A stretch of 64,000 bases of DNA from Gigaspora margarita (lineage: Eukaryota; Glomeromycota; Glomeromycetes; Diversisporales; Gigasporaceae), in assembly GCA_009809945.1 (NCBI GenBank), contig WTPW01000619.1:203437-267436 (forward strand), written 5' to 3'. Shown in pieces: positions 49,895 through 61,497 of the stretch (positions are counted from its first letter, which is position 1; each line of letters opens with the position of its first letter). The position numbers were made by a program, and so were the translations under genes. The notes beneath the pieces are model-generated. The model saw only the letters and a program-made list of their open reading frames with translations. It was not told the origin of the DNA and made no database searches.

Positions 49895-52800
49895 TTAATT
49901 AGATAATAGTACTTCAGGATAGACAATGTTTAAAGTAGTACAGTCATTTGAATTATGTNGAAAAAGAACTTTGATTGATTGAGCAGAAGTGCATCTAGAA
50001 AGAGCTATGTAAAGCTGGCCATGTGAAAAAACAGAAGTTCTAAGATCTAGTCCAACATGCTTGAGTGATTGGCCTTGAGACTTATTTATAGTAATAGCAA
50101 AAGCATACCGAACTGGAAATTGTCTTTTTTTAAATTTAAAAGGTAATTCAGTTGAAGATGNTNTTAATGTAATGCGAGGAANAAAAGCTAAATTTCCAGC
50201 ACAGCTTCCACTAAGAATACNTGCTTCAATAACATGATCTNAAAGNTNAACAACAATTANACGAGAGCNATTACAAAGTCCTTGACAAGNAGCAAGATTA
50301 CGAAGAAGCATAATTNGGCATCCAATTTTAAGATCAAGTTTAGAAGGAGGCATTCCAGATAGATTAAGAGAGTTCAAGTACTCAATAGGATATATATTAG
50401 TATTATCAGCCCCATCTTCAATTATAATATTATCAGCACTTAGATAAGTACATTTATATTCGGGAAATATATCAAGAACAGTACTATTAATATCTTGAAC
50501 ATTATTATTTCGAGCAGATAAAAGCATTCTATCCCGTAAAAAGTCATCAGTAATGTTTTTTTGTTCTATATTAGAATAAACTGCTTTAATAAGTGAGTGT
50601 ATATCAGGTCCAACTTTCATATATTCAGGAAGTGAAATTGTATTTTGTAATTGAAAAGTATTTGATCCATTTCCAATCTAAAAGATTTAAATAATAGAGT
50701 AAAAATAGAGTAGAGATTTATATAGCCTAATACAATTTAATATATACTTATATCCAAAAGCCAATTTGCAAAAGATTTATTTTCATCAGATTCTGATTAT
50801 AAATGCATATTTTTTTGTAATGTTAGAACATTTATATGATTCCATAAGTAGGATCATTGCAAAGAAGCAGCAACTATTTGTTCTCATGATCCTTTTATAA
50901 CAACTGGTAAGATTTGACGGAAATCATCACCAAAAACTACTGTAATACCACCAAAAGGTTTATCATCATCGCAAATATCATGTAAAGAACGATCAACAGC
51001 TTTAGAACAATGTTGATGTTGCATAGGCACTTCATCCCAGAAAATAAGTTCAGTAGCTCNAAGTANATCAGCAANATCAGAATTTTTGTTAATTGCACAA
51101 AAAGAATTTTCTTTGATCTCAATTGGAATTCTAAATGTAGAATGAGCAGTGCGCCCACCAATAAGTAACAATGCGGCAAGGCCAGAAGATGCTATACAAA
51201 TTACAATTCTACCTTCACTACGAATTTGCATTGCAAGTGTATTATAAACAAATATTTTGCCAGTTCCAGCTAATCTATTAAGAAAGAACAAATAGCTATG
51301 TTTATTATTTACTGAATCCAAAATAATGTAATATGCAGCATTTTGTTCACTATTTAGCTATGAAATAGAATTCTCAACTAATATATAAAAGTTTTCACGA
51401 TTTCAAGCTAAATGTTCAGCAATAAGACGATTTCCTGAATAAAGCCCCCAGTTACGCTCTCATAAAGGCATTGGAGGGCACATAGTAAGTGAATAATTTG
51501 AATCCTTTAAAATTTTATCAATAAGAAATAGTCCAAAATCATATATTTAATTCTCAGTTGGTTCATTAATAGCATGTTCTTGACTTAAACAATAAGAGAA
51601 ATCATCACATATATTAGCACGAAATTTTAGCCACAATCTTTCTGGATAAGTTAGTGTACATTGTATTAGAATAATTGCAAAAAGAGTTCTTAATTGAGAG
51701 CCACTATGCATAATTGAGGCCTCTTCTAAGCAATTGTTCCATTCACTATCATCCTCTAACAGACCAAGAGCTATGCATGCATTTTTAAAAGTAGGATATT
51801 GAATACTATTGACTGTTCTTAAATGCTCAAATAACTGTAGATCACGAACAATTATAAGCAAAAGTCGAAGATAAAAATGTTCTCCAGCCATTGGGTTTGC
51901 AAAATATATTCTGCCAATTGCAAATCCTCTTTTTCTTACTGTCCACTTTAGTTCTTTTTATTCCAAACAAAATGTTGTGGAAATTCTTGATATATATATT
52001 GGCGAGCAGCTTCTATAGTTGCACATGTTTCAAAAAATGCAGTTAGTGTTGTTTTTTGACGTTCAGCACGAGCTAAAATATCTGCAGCATCATCATTAGG
52101 ATCAAAAACAACTTGAAGCATTCCAGGAAGATGAAGTGCCAATCTTACAACATTTGGTACTTCTTCATGTAAATGCATTCCAAATAGACGCCATGCAGCT
52201 TCTGGTGCACCAATATATCTTGTATCAAGATATTGTTTAATCTCATCTGATTCATGACCAAATTGCATACCGTATATTGCCGAAAATAAGCTACCTCCGA
52301 AAATAAGCTACCCCCTGATTATTTTCAAAAATCTTAAAAAAGCTATTAGCAGTTGCTACATATAAAAGTCTAAATTTTACTAAGTAAATATCAAAAGTAT
52401 CATTAAGTAAACTTGTTCAGCTCATCAAGATACACATATAGTAAAAATTTGGTATCATTTGAACAACGTTTTATTAGTACGTTTTTCAATTTTTTCAAAA
52501 AACTCAATGTTTCGAAAATAAGCTACCTCACGTTTTTTCGTGTAATTTTTTGGCCAAAAAAGGTAGCTTATTTTCGGACACATACGGTAGTGGTTCGATC
52601 ATGACCTTTATAAATATATTTGTGTATATATTTAACTGCCTATATATAAAATTGTAAGAAAAAAATAAAATAAAATAAATTAAATTAAATTAATTAAAAT
52701 ATATACCCTTATTGATACACAAACTTCAATATTTATATGACAATTAAATTTTCAACTAAGGGTTTGGATTGTAAGGTACTACATCTCTATTGTCAATAAT

Positions 52801-55076
52801 ATTTTTACCAATATTAAATGTACGTTCATTATAGGGTCTAGCATAAAGAGAATATTTATTAAAATCCATTGATGTTTCATTACGAAATTTTTTAGAATAT
52901 TTTTTTTGACAAATTCTATTTTGCATACATGGTGCTTGAGGATTACGTGCACCACATGGTCCATGAACTATACAGCGCATTATAGTATCAAAAAGCAATA
53001 GATCTGCATTTTGATCTGGAAATTTAGCACATACAATTCGATCAACATCAGCAGGATCTCTAATTTTATCATTGCTATGAAGAAAAATTAGAAAATGCAT
53101 ATAAGGAAGACCACGTTTTTGGAACTCAATTGTGTATATGTAGGTGATTACTTTTCCAAAAATATGTTTTTTTTTGATTTCATAAAAAAGTGCATGGCGT
53201 TTAAGCTCAAATACACGTGCTACTAAATCAGGCCTATCAGCTGAAGTTTGACCAGGTAACAATTCATCAATAATTTCTTTCCAATTTGGATTTGCTATCA
53301 TAGTTCCAAAGATATCTGGATAGTGACAAAATCGAATTATAGCCATTGAATCCTGAAAAATTTCAAACATATAATGTGAGCTTCCAAGATGAGTTGAAGG
53401 AAAAATTATACGTTGCCCAAGATTTGCCAAATTTATTTCTTTATTTGCATTAGATCCTATTGTATCTGCAAGCTCTTGATACATATCCGCTTGTAGAGTT
53501 GCTTGGTTGTTACGTAAATATCTTAATCAATTTTGTTCAGTTGATGCCCATGCATCTACTAAAAATTCTTGAAATAATTTTTTACCTCGAAGAATAGTTG
53601 AAAATTCAGAATGGTGTGAAAAAAGGCGAAAGGAGTAAAAGTTCATTTGTATAAGATGTGGAGCATTACTTTGATCTTCAGCATGTTGACCAAATTCATC
53701 AAATACAATTTGCTTTAATTCTGAATGCCAACCAAGCTCACCATATGGAAAAAGAAGCACATAGAGAAGTGGCAAATAAGCTGGATGCCCTTCATGAATG
53801 CATTCAAGTGGACCTCCACGTAAGTGAAGAATAATATCGCGCATGCTTTCTAGTACAAAATCATCACCAGGTAATATAATAGCTATTTTATTTGTAGTAG
53901 GAAGATTGTAATGACATTGGTCTGTAGCTGCATTAAAGTGAAGATGGACAGCTAAATCAGTTTCAGAAACACTATTTTGACATGCTTGAGAAAGAATTTC
54001 AAAAGCTTGCTGATACTTTGGATAAAATGCATAATGTTCTTGAATAATTTGCTGTATTTCTCACATTATTTGAGTATACAAATTACTATTTCTTCCTATT
54101 CGTATTTGGTGTGCAATATCTGGATCATGAATATAAAGTTGTGCATAATTTGCAGTTATATTTGATTTAGGAAGGAGTGATCCTGAATGGTGGTGCAGTT
54201 CACCATGAATGCAAAAACAATACGGAGCATGTTCACTCAAGACTGTTTGATCAATATTTGCCCCTAATAAAGTAAAAGCATGAGCTGTATTGTATTGGCG
54301 TATATTTGCACAAAAATCCTTGCACTGTTTATCTTGGTTTTCAAAAAAATGGCGAAGAAGTAAAGGTGGATTCTGAAGAGTAGGAAGAATAATTTTTTCT
54401 TGGTTATAGCATTTTTCATACTTTGGTCTAGATCGTGAAGAGGCAGTAAGATGTTCATCTAACCAATGCAGAGCTTTATAGTGAGTACACTCAGAATCCA
54501 TTTGCCCAAGATAGTGATGTATATTATTATTTTGGTTTTGTCCAGATATTGTACTATCTATTTGAATTCGTGCCCTTTTTATTCATTCTCATTCTCTTCT
54601 TGCACATTGAGCAATAGATTTTTTGCTTGGTGTATTAGTAGCATTTTCTGGTGTTCTAGATGCATTTTTTTTATGTTCATTTCTTTCATGATTATTTCTT
54701 TCACATTCATTTTGTTCATGTTCACTTCTTTTATATTTATCTCTTTCACATTCAACTCTTTCATGTTCATTTCTATTAAATTGTACAATAGATTCTGAAC
54801 TTGGTTCTAATTCACATGTTTCTTGCTCATAGACTTGTCTTAGTTGCTGAGCTATAGCTCTCTGGGTTGTTCATGTTCTGTTTCATGTGTTTGTTGTTGT
54901 TGCTATGCAATAGCATATTGGTTTGGTTCTTGTTGTTGTTCATTTCTTTCATGTTCTTGGGCTTCTTTTTCATGTGTTCGTCGCTGTTGCTGTGCAATTA
55001 CACGTCAGTTTGGTTCTTGTTGTTCATTTCTTTCACGTTCTCGTCGAAGTTGCTGTGCTATAGATCTTCGGCTCAT
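49895..55076 (-). pseudogene. Helitron Rep/helicase gene, inactivated
   Basis: Order on the minus strand: a Gln/Arg/Glu-rich head (IAQQLRRERERNEQQ units, 55076 to about 54560); a Helitron-like N domain (54501-53527, e.g. FCANIRQYN, GSLLP, AQLYIHD); the Rep part (53484-52756) whose HUH motif reads LPYMHF, the first His replaced by Tyr; KYIHKYIYKGHD with both candidate catalytic Tyr; then 52268-51948 and 51891-51547; and a Pif1-like helicase. The helicase has a degenerate Walker A (RLAGTGKIF), [19 protein letters not shown] and the C-terminal [18 protein letters not shown] and LYIALSRC. At least six in-frame TGA and three TAA/TAG stops, ambiguous bases and a MITE break it. An intron about 52707-52665 is likely. 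Normal role: rolling-circle transposition. Confidence 0.88.
52270..52587. mobile_element. TA-flanked MITE (AATAAGCTACC family), copy 2, inside the Helitron gene
   Basis: CCGTATATTGCCGAAAATAA at the left and TTATTTTCGG plus ACACATACGG at the right. TA duplicates at 52268-52269 and 52588-52589. It separates GHDRTT from MQFGHESDE of the Helitron protein; the two sides are in register if one TA is counted once. Confidence 0.88.
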
Positions 55077-55352
55077 ATTTAAAGTAAAAAGAAAAAACCA
55101 AATAAACATGTAGAAAATTATGCATCTACTATAAAATCTCCAGAACAGGTGTAACAGATGTTACAATCTGGATAGGGTATTGCACCTAATACACATAATT
55201 ATGGGTAATAGGGTTATCTTTATTAATAAAATTAATACATTGGAATATTACAAAGATACTAAGTGCTATCAATAATCGTTATTCCCTCCTTCATATACTA
55301 AAATTAAATTTTTAAATATTTTTAATTTGTAGAGGGTTTTAATCCCTTATTT

Positions 55353-55415
55353 GAAGTTTTAATTACTCAATTGAAGCTTTAATTACTCAATTAGAGTTTT
55401 AATCACTCGATTGGA
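55353..55415. repeat. 20-bp tandem repeat, three copies
   Basis: GAAGTTTTAATTACTCAATT repeated three times with a few changes. Confidence 0.75.
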
Positions 55416-56394
55416 ACTTCAGAGTGTTCTCAAGCTAGAGGAATAAGGTACATGTGTTTATTTTTTATCACTAAACAACAATTTTTGTCAATTATAGATG
55501 TATATGTCATACTTCGAAATGGAATTATTGTGCATTTAGAATCCACTTAGGTTAGAACGGAATTCTAAATGCAACCCAAGTTGGTACAAAACTTAAAAGC
55601 AACTTAAGCTGATTCTAAATTTAATGATTGTAAATTTAATATCAAGTTGATTTAATAAATTCAATGCCATATATCATAATCATTATGATAAAAAAAACTA
55701 TTTATATGATTTTATTATTTCACTTTTTCATCCTTTGCAAGATAATAAATCTCAAGATAATCAATTTTTGCTCATAATGCATTTGAAGAAATGCTTTCTA
55801 CTAATAGTTAACGTAAATCCTTAATAGCACATGAAGTCTTTGATTTTTGTATTAAGGTTTTACATAGATACAGAAAATTTAAGACAATGATTAAAAGGCA
55901 TTTCCACTACAAAATCCTCGAATGACACATATTTCTTGGGTACAATTCTGACATTATTAAATTATAAGTTTAGAATTAAGTCGTAGTATGGGAATTCGAA
56001 CATTTTTATAATACTTTCAGTCCATGCGTGACTATTGATCAATTAAATCAAATTAAAATTTTTTTGAAACACGAAATAAAGTGAAATAAATTTATTAATA
56101 TCAAAAGTGAAGCATTTTTTAAAGCAACCAGAAATTACGGTCAAAATTTCTTCAGCGGTTGATTTCAGGAGTTAAAAGTGGAGTTTTCTAAAAAGCAAAG
56201 TGTGAATTTAAAATATTTATTTACCTTGTTACTACATTTATTTTTTTTATTTTAAACTTACTCAATTCGTTATTTGTAAATCTTCAAATTTCAATTTATT
56301 CAAATCAGTATCTGGCTATTACTTCTGGGCAGTACGCAGTTTTTTATTGCGATAATATTTTTTAGGTGAAGGAGTAATTTTTGATACTGAAAAA

Positions 56395-56565
56395 AAACAA
56401 AGAAAATGGTGATGGTCATTGAGAAGCAAATGGTTTAAATCACAATTAAGATTAGTATTATTAATGTATAACTCTTTTAACCCAGTAAAAGGTAGTAAAA
56501 ATTCTTGTTATTATTCAAATTTAGTTTTTCTAAGTTTTCTTTATTAGGAATAGTTTGTAAAAAGT
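56395..56565 (-). pseudogene. Leucine-rich-repeat relic
   Basis: The minus strand reads NLEKLNLNNNKNF, then after a one-base shift LPFTGLKELYINNTNLNCDL, two consecutive LRR units. No complete frame exists. It resembles fragments of fungal LRR proteins; the parent function is unknown. Confidence 0.55.
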
Positions 56566-57441
56566 CCTGAACCACTGAGTTAAAGGCGATACTGAAGTAA
56601 TTCTAACCCCTCTTTTAACTATTATATTTTTCAAAAACATGTTGTCATATGTTATCATCCTTGGACTATACTATCAATTAGACCACATCACCATATTTAT
56701 ATATAGAGACCTTAGTTTTTTTATCTGTTTGTATATATATGTTCTTTGTTCGAGTAAATACTAAAATAAGCCTTGTTAAAAGCTTTATATTGCTTGGGCT
56801 ATTCAATAAATGGGTAAAATCTTATATTAATATAATTAACATTTTATAAATTTAAGATTTGGCTTAATAATTTAAACGTAGTAGAAACTCAATAAACTCT
56901 ACCAATTACCAAACGTTTACATTTATTCTTATGAAAACTCTGTAGGGAAAGCGATTGAAAACGATTAGAAGAAATTATACAAAACAACACGGGTACCTTA
57001 AGTTTAACTCATTAAGGGTAAATGGATCATAAAATTGACAGTTTTTAGACTACAATCATATATCAGATTTTCAATTGCCTATATAAATAGTTAGTGTAAC
57101 AACACGTGCAGAATTTATCAGAGGCGAGTTTCTCCTATACTCGATAAGATGCGATTTGTTTTTAGTATTGTATATAAACAGCCAATCAGATTACAGTTTT
57201 GTCTCATAGTGTTTATCTCATAATACCGATAACATTTATCTACACCATTCTATATTATACATTGATAGGTTGCTCAATAGCAAAAAAGTAATACCAATGT
57301 AGTTATACACCATATTAAAATAAGAAACAAAGCAATAAACTTGCTATTGTGATGTGTAGCTGAATTAGTTGGTTTTGGAATTAACTGTCTTAATTTCTAC
57401 CATAATTGCTGTAAAAATTTATTTTGATCATAGGTTGTATA

Positions 57442-57961
57442 CCGTATATTCCCAAAAATAAGCTACCCCTGTTTAAATCCAAAAACGTAAAAACCTCTTT
57501 TACCCGAAAATAAGCTACCCCCATGATCGATGATGGTTGCTACATAGTAAAGACTAAATTTTACTATGCAAATCGTTTAAAATCGCTTAAGTAAATTTAA
57601 TCAAGAGATCAAAATACATATACTCTGAAATTTTTTACAAATCAGAGAACTTTTTATTATTTGAGTTTTAATTTTTACGTTCAACGGAAAACTTCAAAAA
57701 TTTTTTAAAAATATATACGACGAATGTAAAAATTAAAACTCAAATAATAAAAAGTTCTCCGATTTGCATAAAAATTTTGAATTATATGCATTTTGATCTT
57801 CTTAATAAGTTTACTTAAGCGATTTTGATCGATTTACATAGTAAAATTTGGACTTTACTATGTAACGACTACTTACGATCACTAAAAACCTCTTTCACCC
57901 GAAAATAAGCTATCCCCTGTTTTTGCCCAAAAAATGGTAGCTTATTTTCGGGAACCTACGG
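57442..57961. mobile_element. TA-flanked MITE (AATAAGCTACC family), copy 3, long foldback
   Basis: CCGTATATTCCCAAAAATAA faces TAGCTTATTTTCGGGAA plus CCTACGG, with TA at 57440-57441 and 57962-57963. At 520 bp it is longer than the other copies because the interior is one near-complete palindrome (e.g. AAACTCAAATAATAAAAAG facing CTTTTTATTATTTGAGTTT). Confidence 0.85.
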
Positions 57962-58820
57962 TAACCAATCAAAAGCATTAATAACTTGATCCAATTGCTA
58001 TATTAGTTTTATTAGTCAGTACATTGATCACATTTTGGATATAACCATAATTTATTAGTTAGTAGATCAACAAAAAGCTATGAACTACAAGAATCACTAA
58101 AAAAATTAATAATTATTAGATAATCTGAACAGCAAAAATTCCAACCAATCTACAGTCAGGGAATATACTGAATTTGGACATTGATGATCGCACCTAATTT
58201 GGTAATGATCGCTGATCAGATGATTCTAGAATTTAGATTCGAAGCATACAGATTCAAAGCATAACGAAGAAACTAGACGTAGTAGCACTAGTTTTTTTAA
58301 CCATTTTTTTTTAATAAAAAACTTTTGCTTATATCTTAATTAAATTTATTTTTGTTTTTTTTTAGTTTTCGAATTTTAGTATATTTATAAGATCATATTG
58401 ATTAATAAACAATTTTTGTATATATCAGCTATCGTATAATACAGACTAAAATGCCCGGCAATAACAAATTCTACAAAGTCGAGGGCAATCTACTTGGCAG
58501 TCTTTTATATATATATATATATAAATAATATTACTCTTCAGGTACAATATATTATATTATTTTAAGGCTTCCAAATATCGTAAAGGGTTACATTTGCCTA
58601 CTAGGTACGAACGATAGAATTAAAAATATGACCTGCAAAAAAAATAAAAACATAATTAGTTTATATTACAGTATTAATCACGTATTCTTTATTTAAGTCA
58701 AAATCAATAAAGACTAGAAAAATTATATTATTAATTTAAAGTAATGTATCTTAAGTAATAAAAGATCTTAAATTTTATTGACTAGATAAATACAAATAAA
58801 TAGCATTGTACTATACGAAT
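57962..58820. other. No supported gene
   Basis: AT-rich spacer between two mobile elements. No frame, RNA or repeat that I can support. Confidence 0.45.
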
Positions 58821-59577
58821 TAGTGATTTGAACCGGTTGGGTTATAGTCGGTTAACCGACCTGAACTGAATAAATTTTGGGTAACTGGTTGAACAAATGC
58901 TTAATCGGTTGACCCGTACAACCAGTTGAGAATCGATAATCAGTTGACAAAATGTAAGGAATGAGCAAAGGTTCTGAAAAGATCTGAAAAAAAAATGAAT
59001 GAACATAAAAATCGAGTAAAGGTCCGATAATTCCTGAAAGTAAAACGTGAAGAAATCTTAATCGGTTGCAATCGGTTGACATCAAATATTTCGGTTCGGT
59101 TAACCGATTAATGAATTTTTCTTGGTTTAATTCGGTTGACCCAGGTCAACCGAAATAATCTTGGTTAACCGATTATACTCGGTCAGGGACACGTAAAAAT
59201 TTGGATCCAAATTTACCCAAGTAAATCCAAATTTTCAAGTATTTTCCAAATAAAACCAAATTTATTGAAGTTTTTTCTATATATAAACCACATGATCTTG
59301 ACGATTTGATTGGCTATCTGCAATTATAGATCACATGCATGTTTGGTTGTTTGTAATACAAAATTTTCAAGTCTTATCAATCATGTGATTATCATGTGAT
59401 ATGGCCTAAATTACTGCTTAATTTCGTAATGCTGGTTAAAATCCAAATAAATCCAAATATTTGCAATTTTCAAAATAAATATTTTAAATTTTTAAAACAA
59501 TTTATACGTGTCCCTGTGCTCGGTTATGTCAGATCGGTTAACCGATTGATGATTTTGTTACCCGGTTCAAGTCACTA
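58821..59577. mobile_element. hAT-type element with exact 8-bp duplication
   Basis: TAGTGATTTGAACCGG faces the complement of TAGTGACTTGAACCGG. ATACGAAT flanks both sides (58813-58820 and 59578-59585). The arms are full of CGGTTAACCG palindromes. A second hAT is nested inside; no transposase remains. Confidence 0.87.
59184..59516. mobile_element. hAT MITE nested in the hAT above
   Basis: CAGGGACACGTAAAAAT faces its near-complement ATTTATACGTGTCCCTG. The 8-bp flanks TACTCGGT (59176-59183) and TGCTCGGT (59517-59524) differ at one base. Confidence 0.82.
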
Positions 59578-60311
59578 ATACGAATGCACAAAATATAATG
59601 TAAATTTATTAACTTATCTTGAATATCTCTACTACTGTACTAATACTCTTAATGCCTACTAAAACTTAATAAGTTTGAATAAACTTTTAATCATTCGTGT
59701 GTTGGTTTAATTGATCTTTTGCATATTAACGTGATTGATTTCAGACTTCATCTACTTTAAAAAAGAAACGCTTATTGTAATAAACTATAAAGTATTAAAC
59801 TATAAAGTATTAAACTAAATGTTCTATAGTTAGTAAAAAATTTTTGCAACATATAGAAGTATATTTAACATGCAAGATTATGCTCTTACGGCTTAGCTTG
59901 CACAAAATAAACACTAAAATTTNGGGTCTCACTTACTTTTTTAATAAAAGCTAACCAGAGTGGATTATTGTGGATTATTTAAACTAGAGGTCTTACAATA
60001 TCTATTTGTGTGTCTATTCACAAGTTTTTAATAATAAACTAAAGTAAAAAAAATTTTCTGAAATATGCTTGCAAAAAAGTATGCAAGAGCCAATCAAATT
60101 CGAGAATCGATGTGTAGAATCCGATTTTCTAATTCAGGGGATGGCTAAAGCCATGTACCCACGTGACGTGATTATTGAGAGATGTGATTATCACATACAT
60201 GTATGTACGTATTATACTAGTGTAAATATGCATGCATTCCTTTGTAGTAAAAAACCTGTCGCTATTTTTTTTTTCCCCACAAAATATAATACTTCGATTC
60301 CTTTTTTTTTT

Positions 60312-60890
60312 TTTTTTAAAATAAAATTTAAATGTAAAAAAACCCGACTGCTCTACAACGAACGTGCCTTCAATTTTTTGTTTTTTAAAAAAAAAAAACC
60401 TTTTTTTTTCTTAAAAAAAAACTTTTTATTCAAAGCTTTTTTTCTTTCTTTTTNAAAAAAAACCTTATATTTATCAATATTTTCATTTCCACTTGTCCGT
60501 TGAGTTGCTCTCCGATGATCACAGGATTGGCACCAAGCAGGTAAAGTGTTGTAGTGTTCACAATATTTACATATTCCATTTGAATCAGTTCTTTTTTTCT
60601 TAAAAAAAAAAAAAAAACATTTTTTTTTAAAAAAAGAAAACCTTATGAATCCGAATCCGAACTTAACCCCTGACCAGAAGCGTAATATTCTTTTTAATAT
60701 TCTTCAACCAGTTGAGATCCCACTAGACGAGTTTGATAGTGACTGGTGGCCTCTGGTTACAAACGTCTGGGTTCAATATAATTATAAGAACCATACAAAT
60801 GGAAATTCATGAGAACATATAACTGCCGGTTCACCAAATATTACCAATCAAGCACGCGAAAAGAAGGAATACCAGATGAAAAGCNAAGTG
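60312..60890 (+). repeat. First copy of a ~605-bp tandem duplication
   Basis: Repeats the MULE 5' flank and the first ~80 codons (MNPNPNLTPDQKR from about 60644), nearly identical to 60917-61497. The coding part is broken by a TGA after GNS. Ambiguous bases lie in it at 60454 and near its right edge (60885). Confidence 0.8.
60468..60597 (-). pseudogene. TKL-kinase head fragment, copy 1
   Basis: Minus strand: CKYCEHYNTLPAWCQSCDHR then SGNENIDKY, a Cys-rich head typical of the expanded kinase family. No kinase domain follows; it is bounded by homopolymer tracts. Confidence 0.6.
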
Positions 60891-60916
60891 GACTGCCTAC
60901 GTACGAACGTATCTCA

Positions 60917-61497
60917 GTTTTTTAAAATAAAATTTAAATGTAAAAAAACCCGACTGCTCTACAACGAACGTGCCTTCAATTTTTTGTTTTTTAAAAAAAA
61001 AAAACCTTTTTTTTTCTTAAAAAAAAACTTTTTATTCAAAGCTTTTTTTCTTTCTTTTTTAAAAAAAACCTTATATTTATCAATATTTTCATTTCCACTT
61101 GTTCGTTGAGTTGCTTTCCGATGATCACAGGATTGGCACCAAGCAGGTAAAGTGTTGTAGTGTTCACAATATTTACATATTCCATTTGAATCGGTTCTTT
61201 TTTTCTTAAAAAAAAAAAAAACTTTTTTTTTAAAAAAAAGCAAACCTTATGAATCCGAATCCGAACTTAACTCCTGACCAGAAGCGTAATATTCTTTTTA
61301 ATATTCTTCAACCAGTTGAGATCCCACTAGATGAGTTTGATAGTGACTGGTGGCCTCTGGTTACAAACGTCTGGGTTCAATATAATTATAAGAACCATAC
61401 AAATGGAAATTCATGGAAGACATATAACTGCTGGTTCACCAAACATTACCAATTAAGCACGCGAAAAGAAGGAATACCAGATGAAAAGCGCAGAAAA
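60917..61497 (+). repeat. Second copy of the ~605-bp tandem duplication
   Basis: Offset of 605-606 from the first copy, with few differences; it continues into the transposase gene. Confidence 0.8.
61072..61201 (-). pseudogene. TKL-kinase head fragment, copy 2
   Basis: Same AWCQSCDHRKATQ motif as copy 1, read on the minus strand just upstream of the transposase start. Confidence 0.6.

Larger units (their letters stand above)
48650..55076 (-). mobile_element. Autonomous-type Helitron, decayed; 3' end defined, 5' end unresolved
   Basis: The minus-strand 3' terminus reads CAGAGCAACGCGACGGG, TTATATG, then CTAG (last base 48650), with a host T following. The GCAACGC core is shared with the tandem units at 43.5 and 44.2 kb. 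Rep and helicase coding segments extend to an ATG at 55074-55076. About 1.2 kb of AT-rich DNA separates the coding end (49895) from the terminus. The 5' TC end lies somewhere above 55076 and could not be fixed. Confidence 0.8.
55077..57441. other. Region beyond the Helitron head, mostly non-coding
   Basis: It holds a short tandem repeat, an LRR relic (separate entries) and otherwise AT-rich DNA. The Helitron 5' end must lie here. Confidence 0.4.

Noticed and set aside
54466-55113. Cys/Phe/Ser-rich frames on the plus strand
   Set aside because: Shadows of the Gln/Arg/Glu-rich head of the Helitron protein encoded on the minus strand.
60069-60503. 144-residue frame rich in Phe and Lys
   Set aside because: Driven by A/T homopolymers around the duplicated segment; the second copy gives the same artefact.
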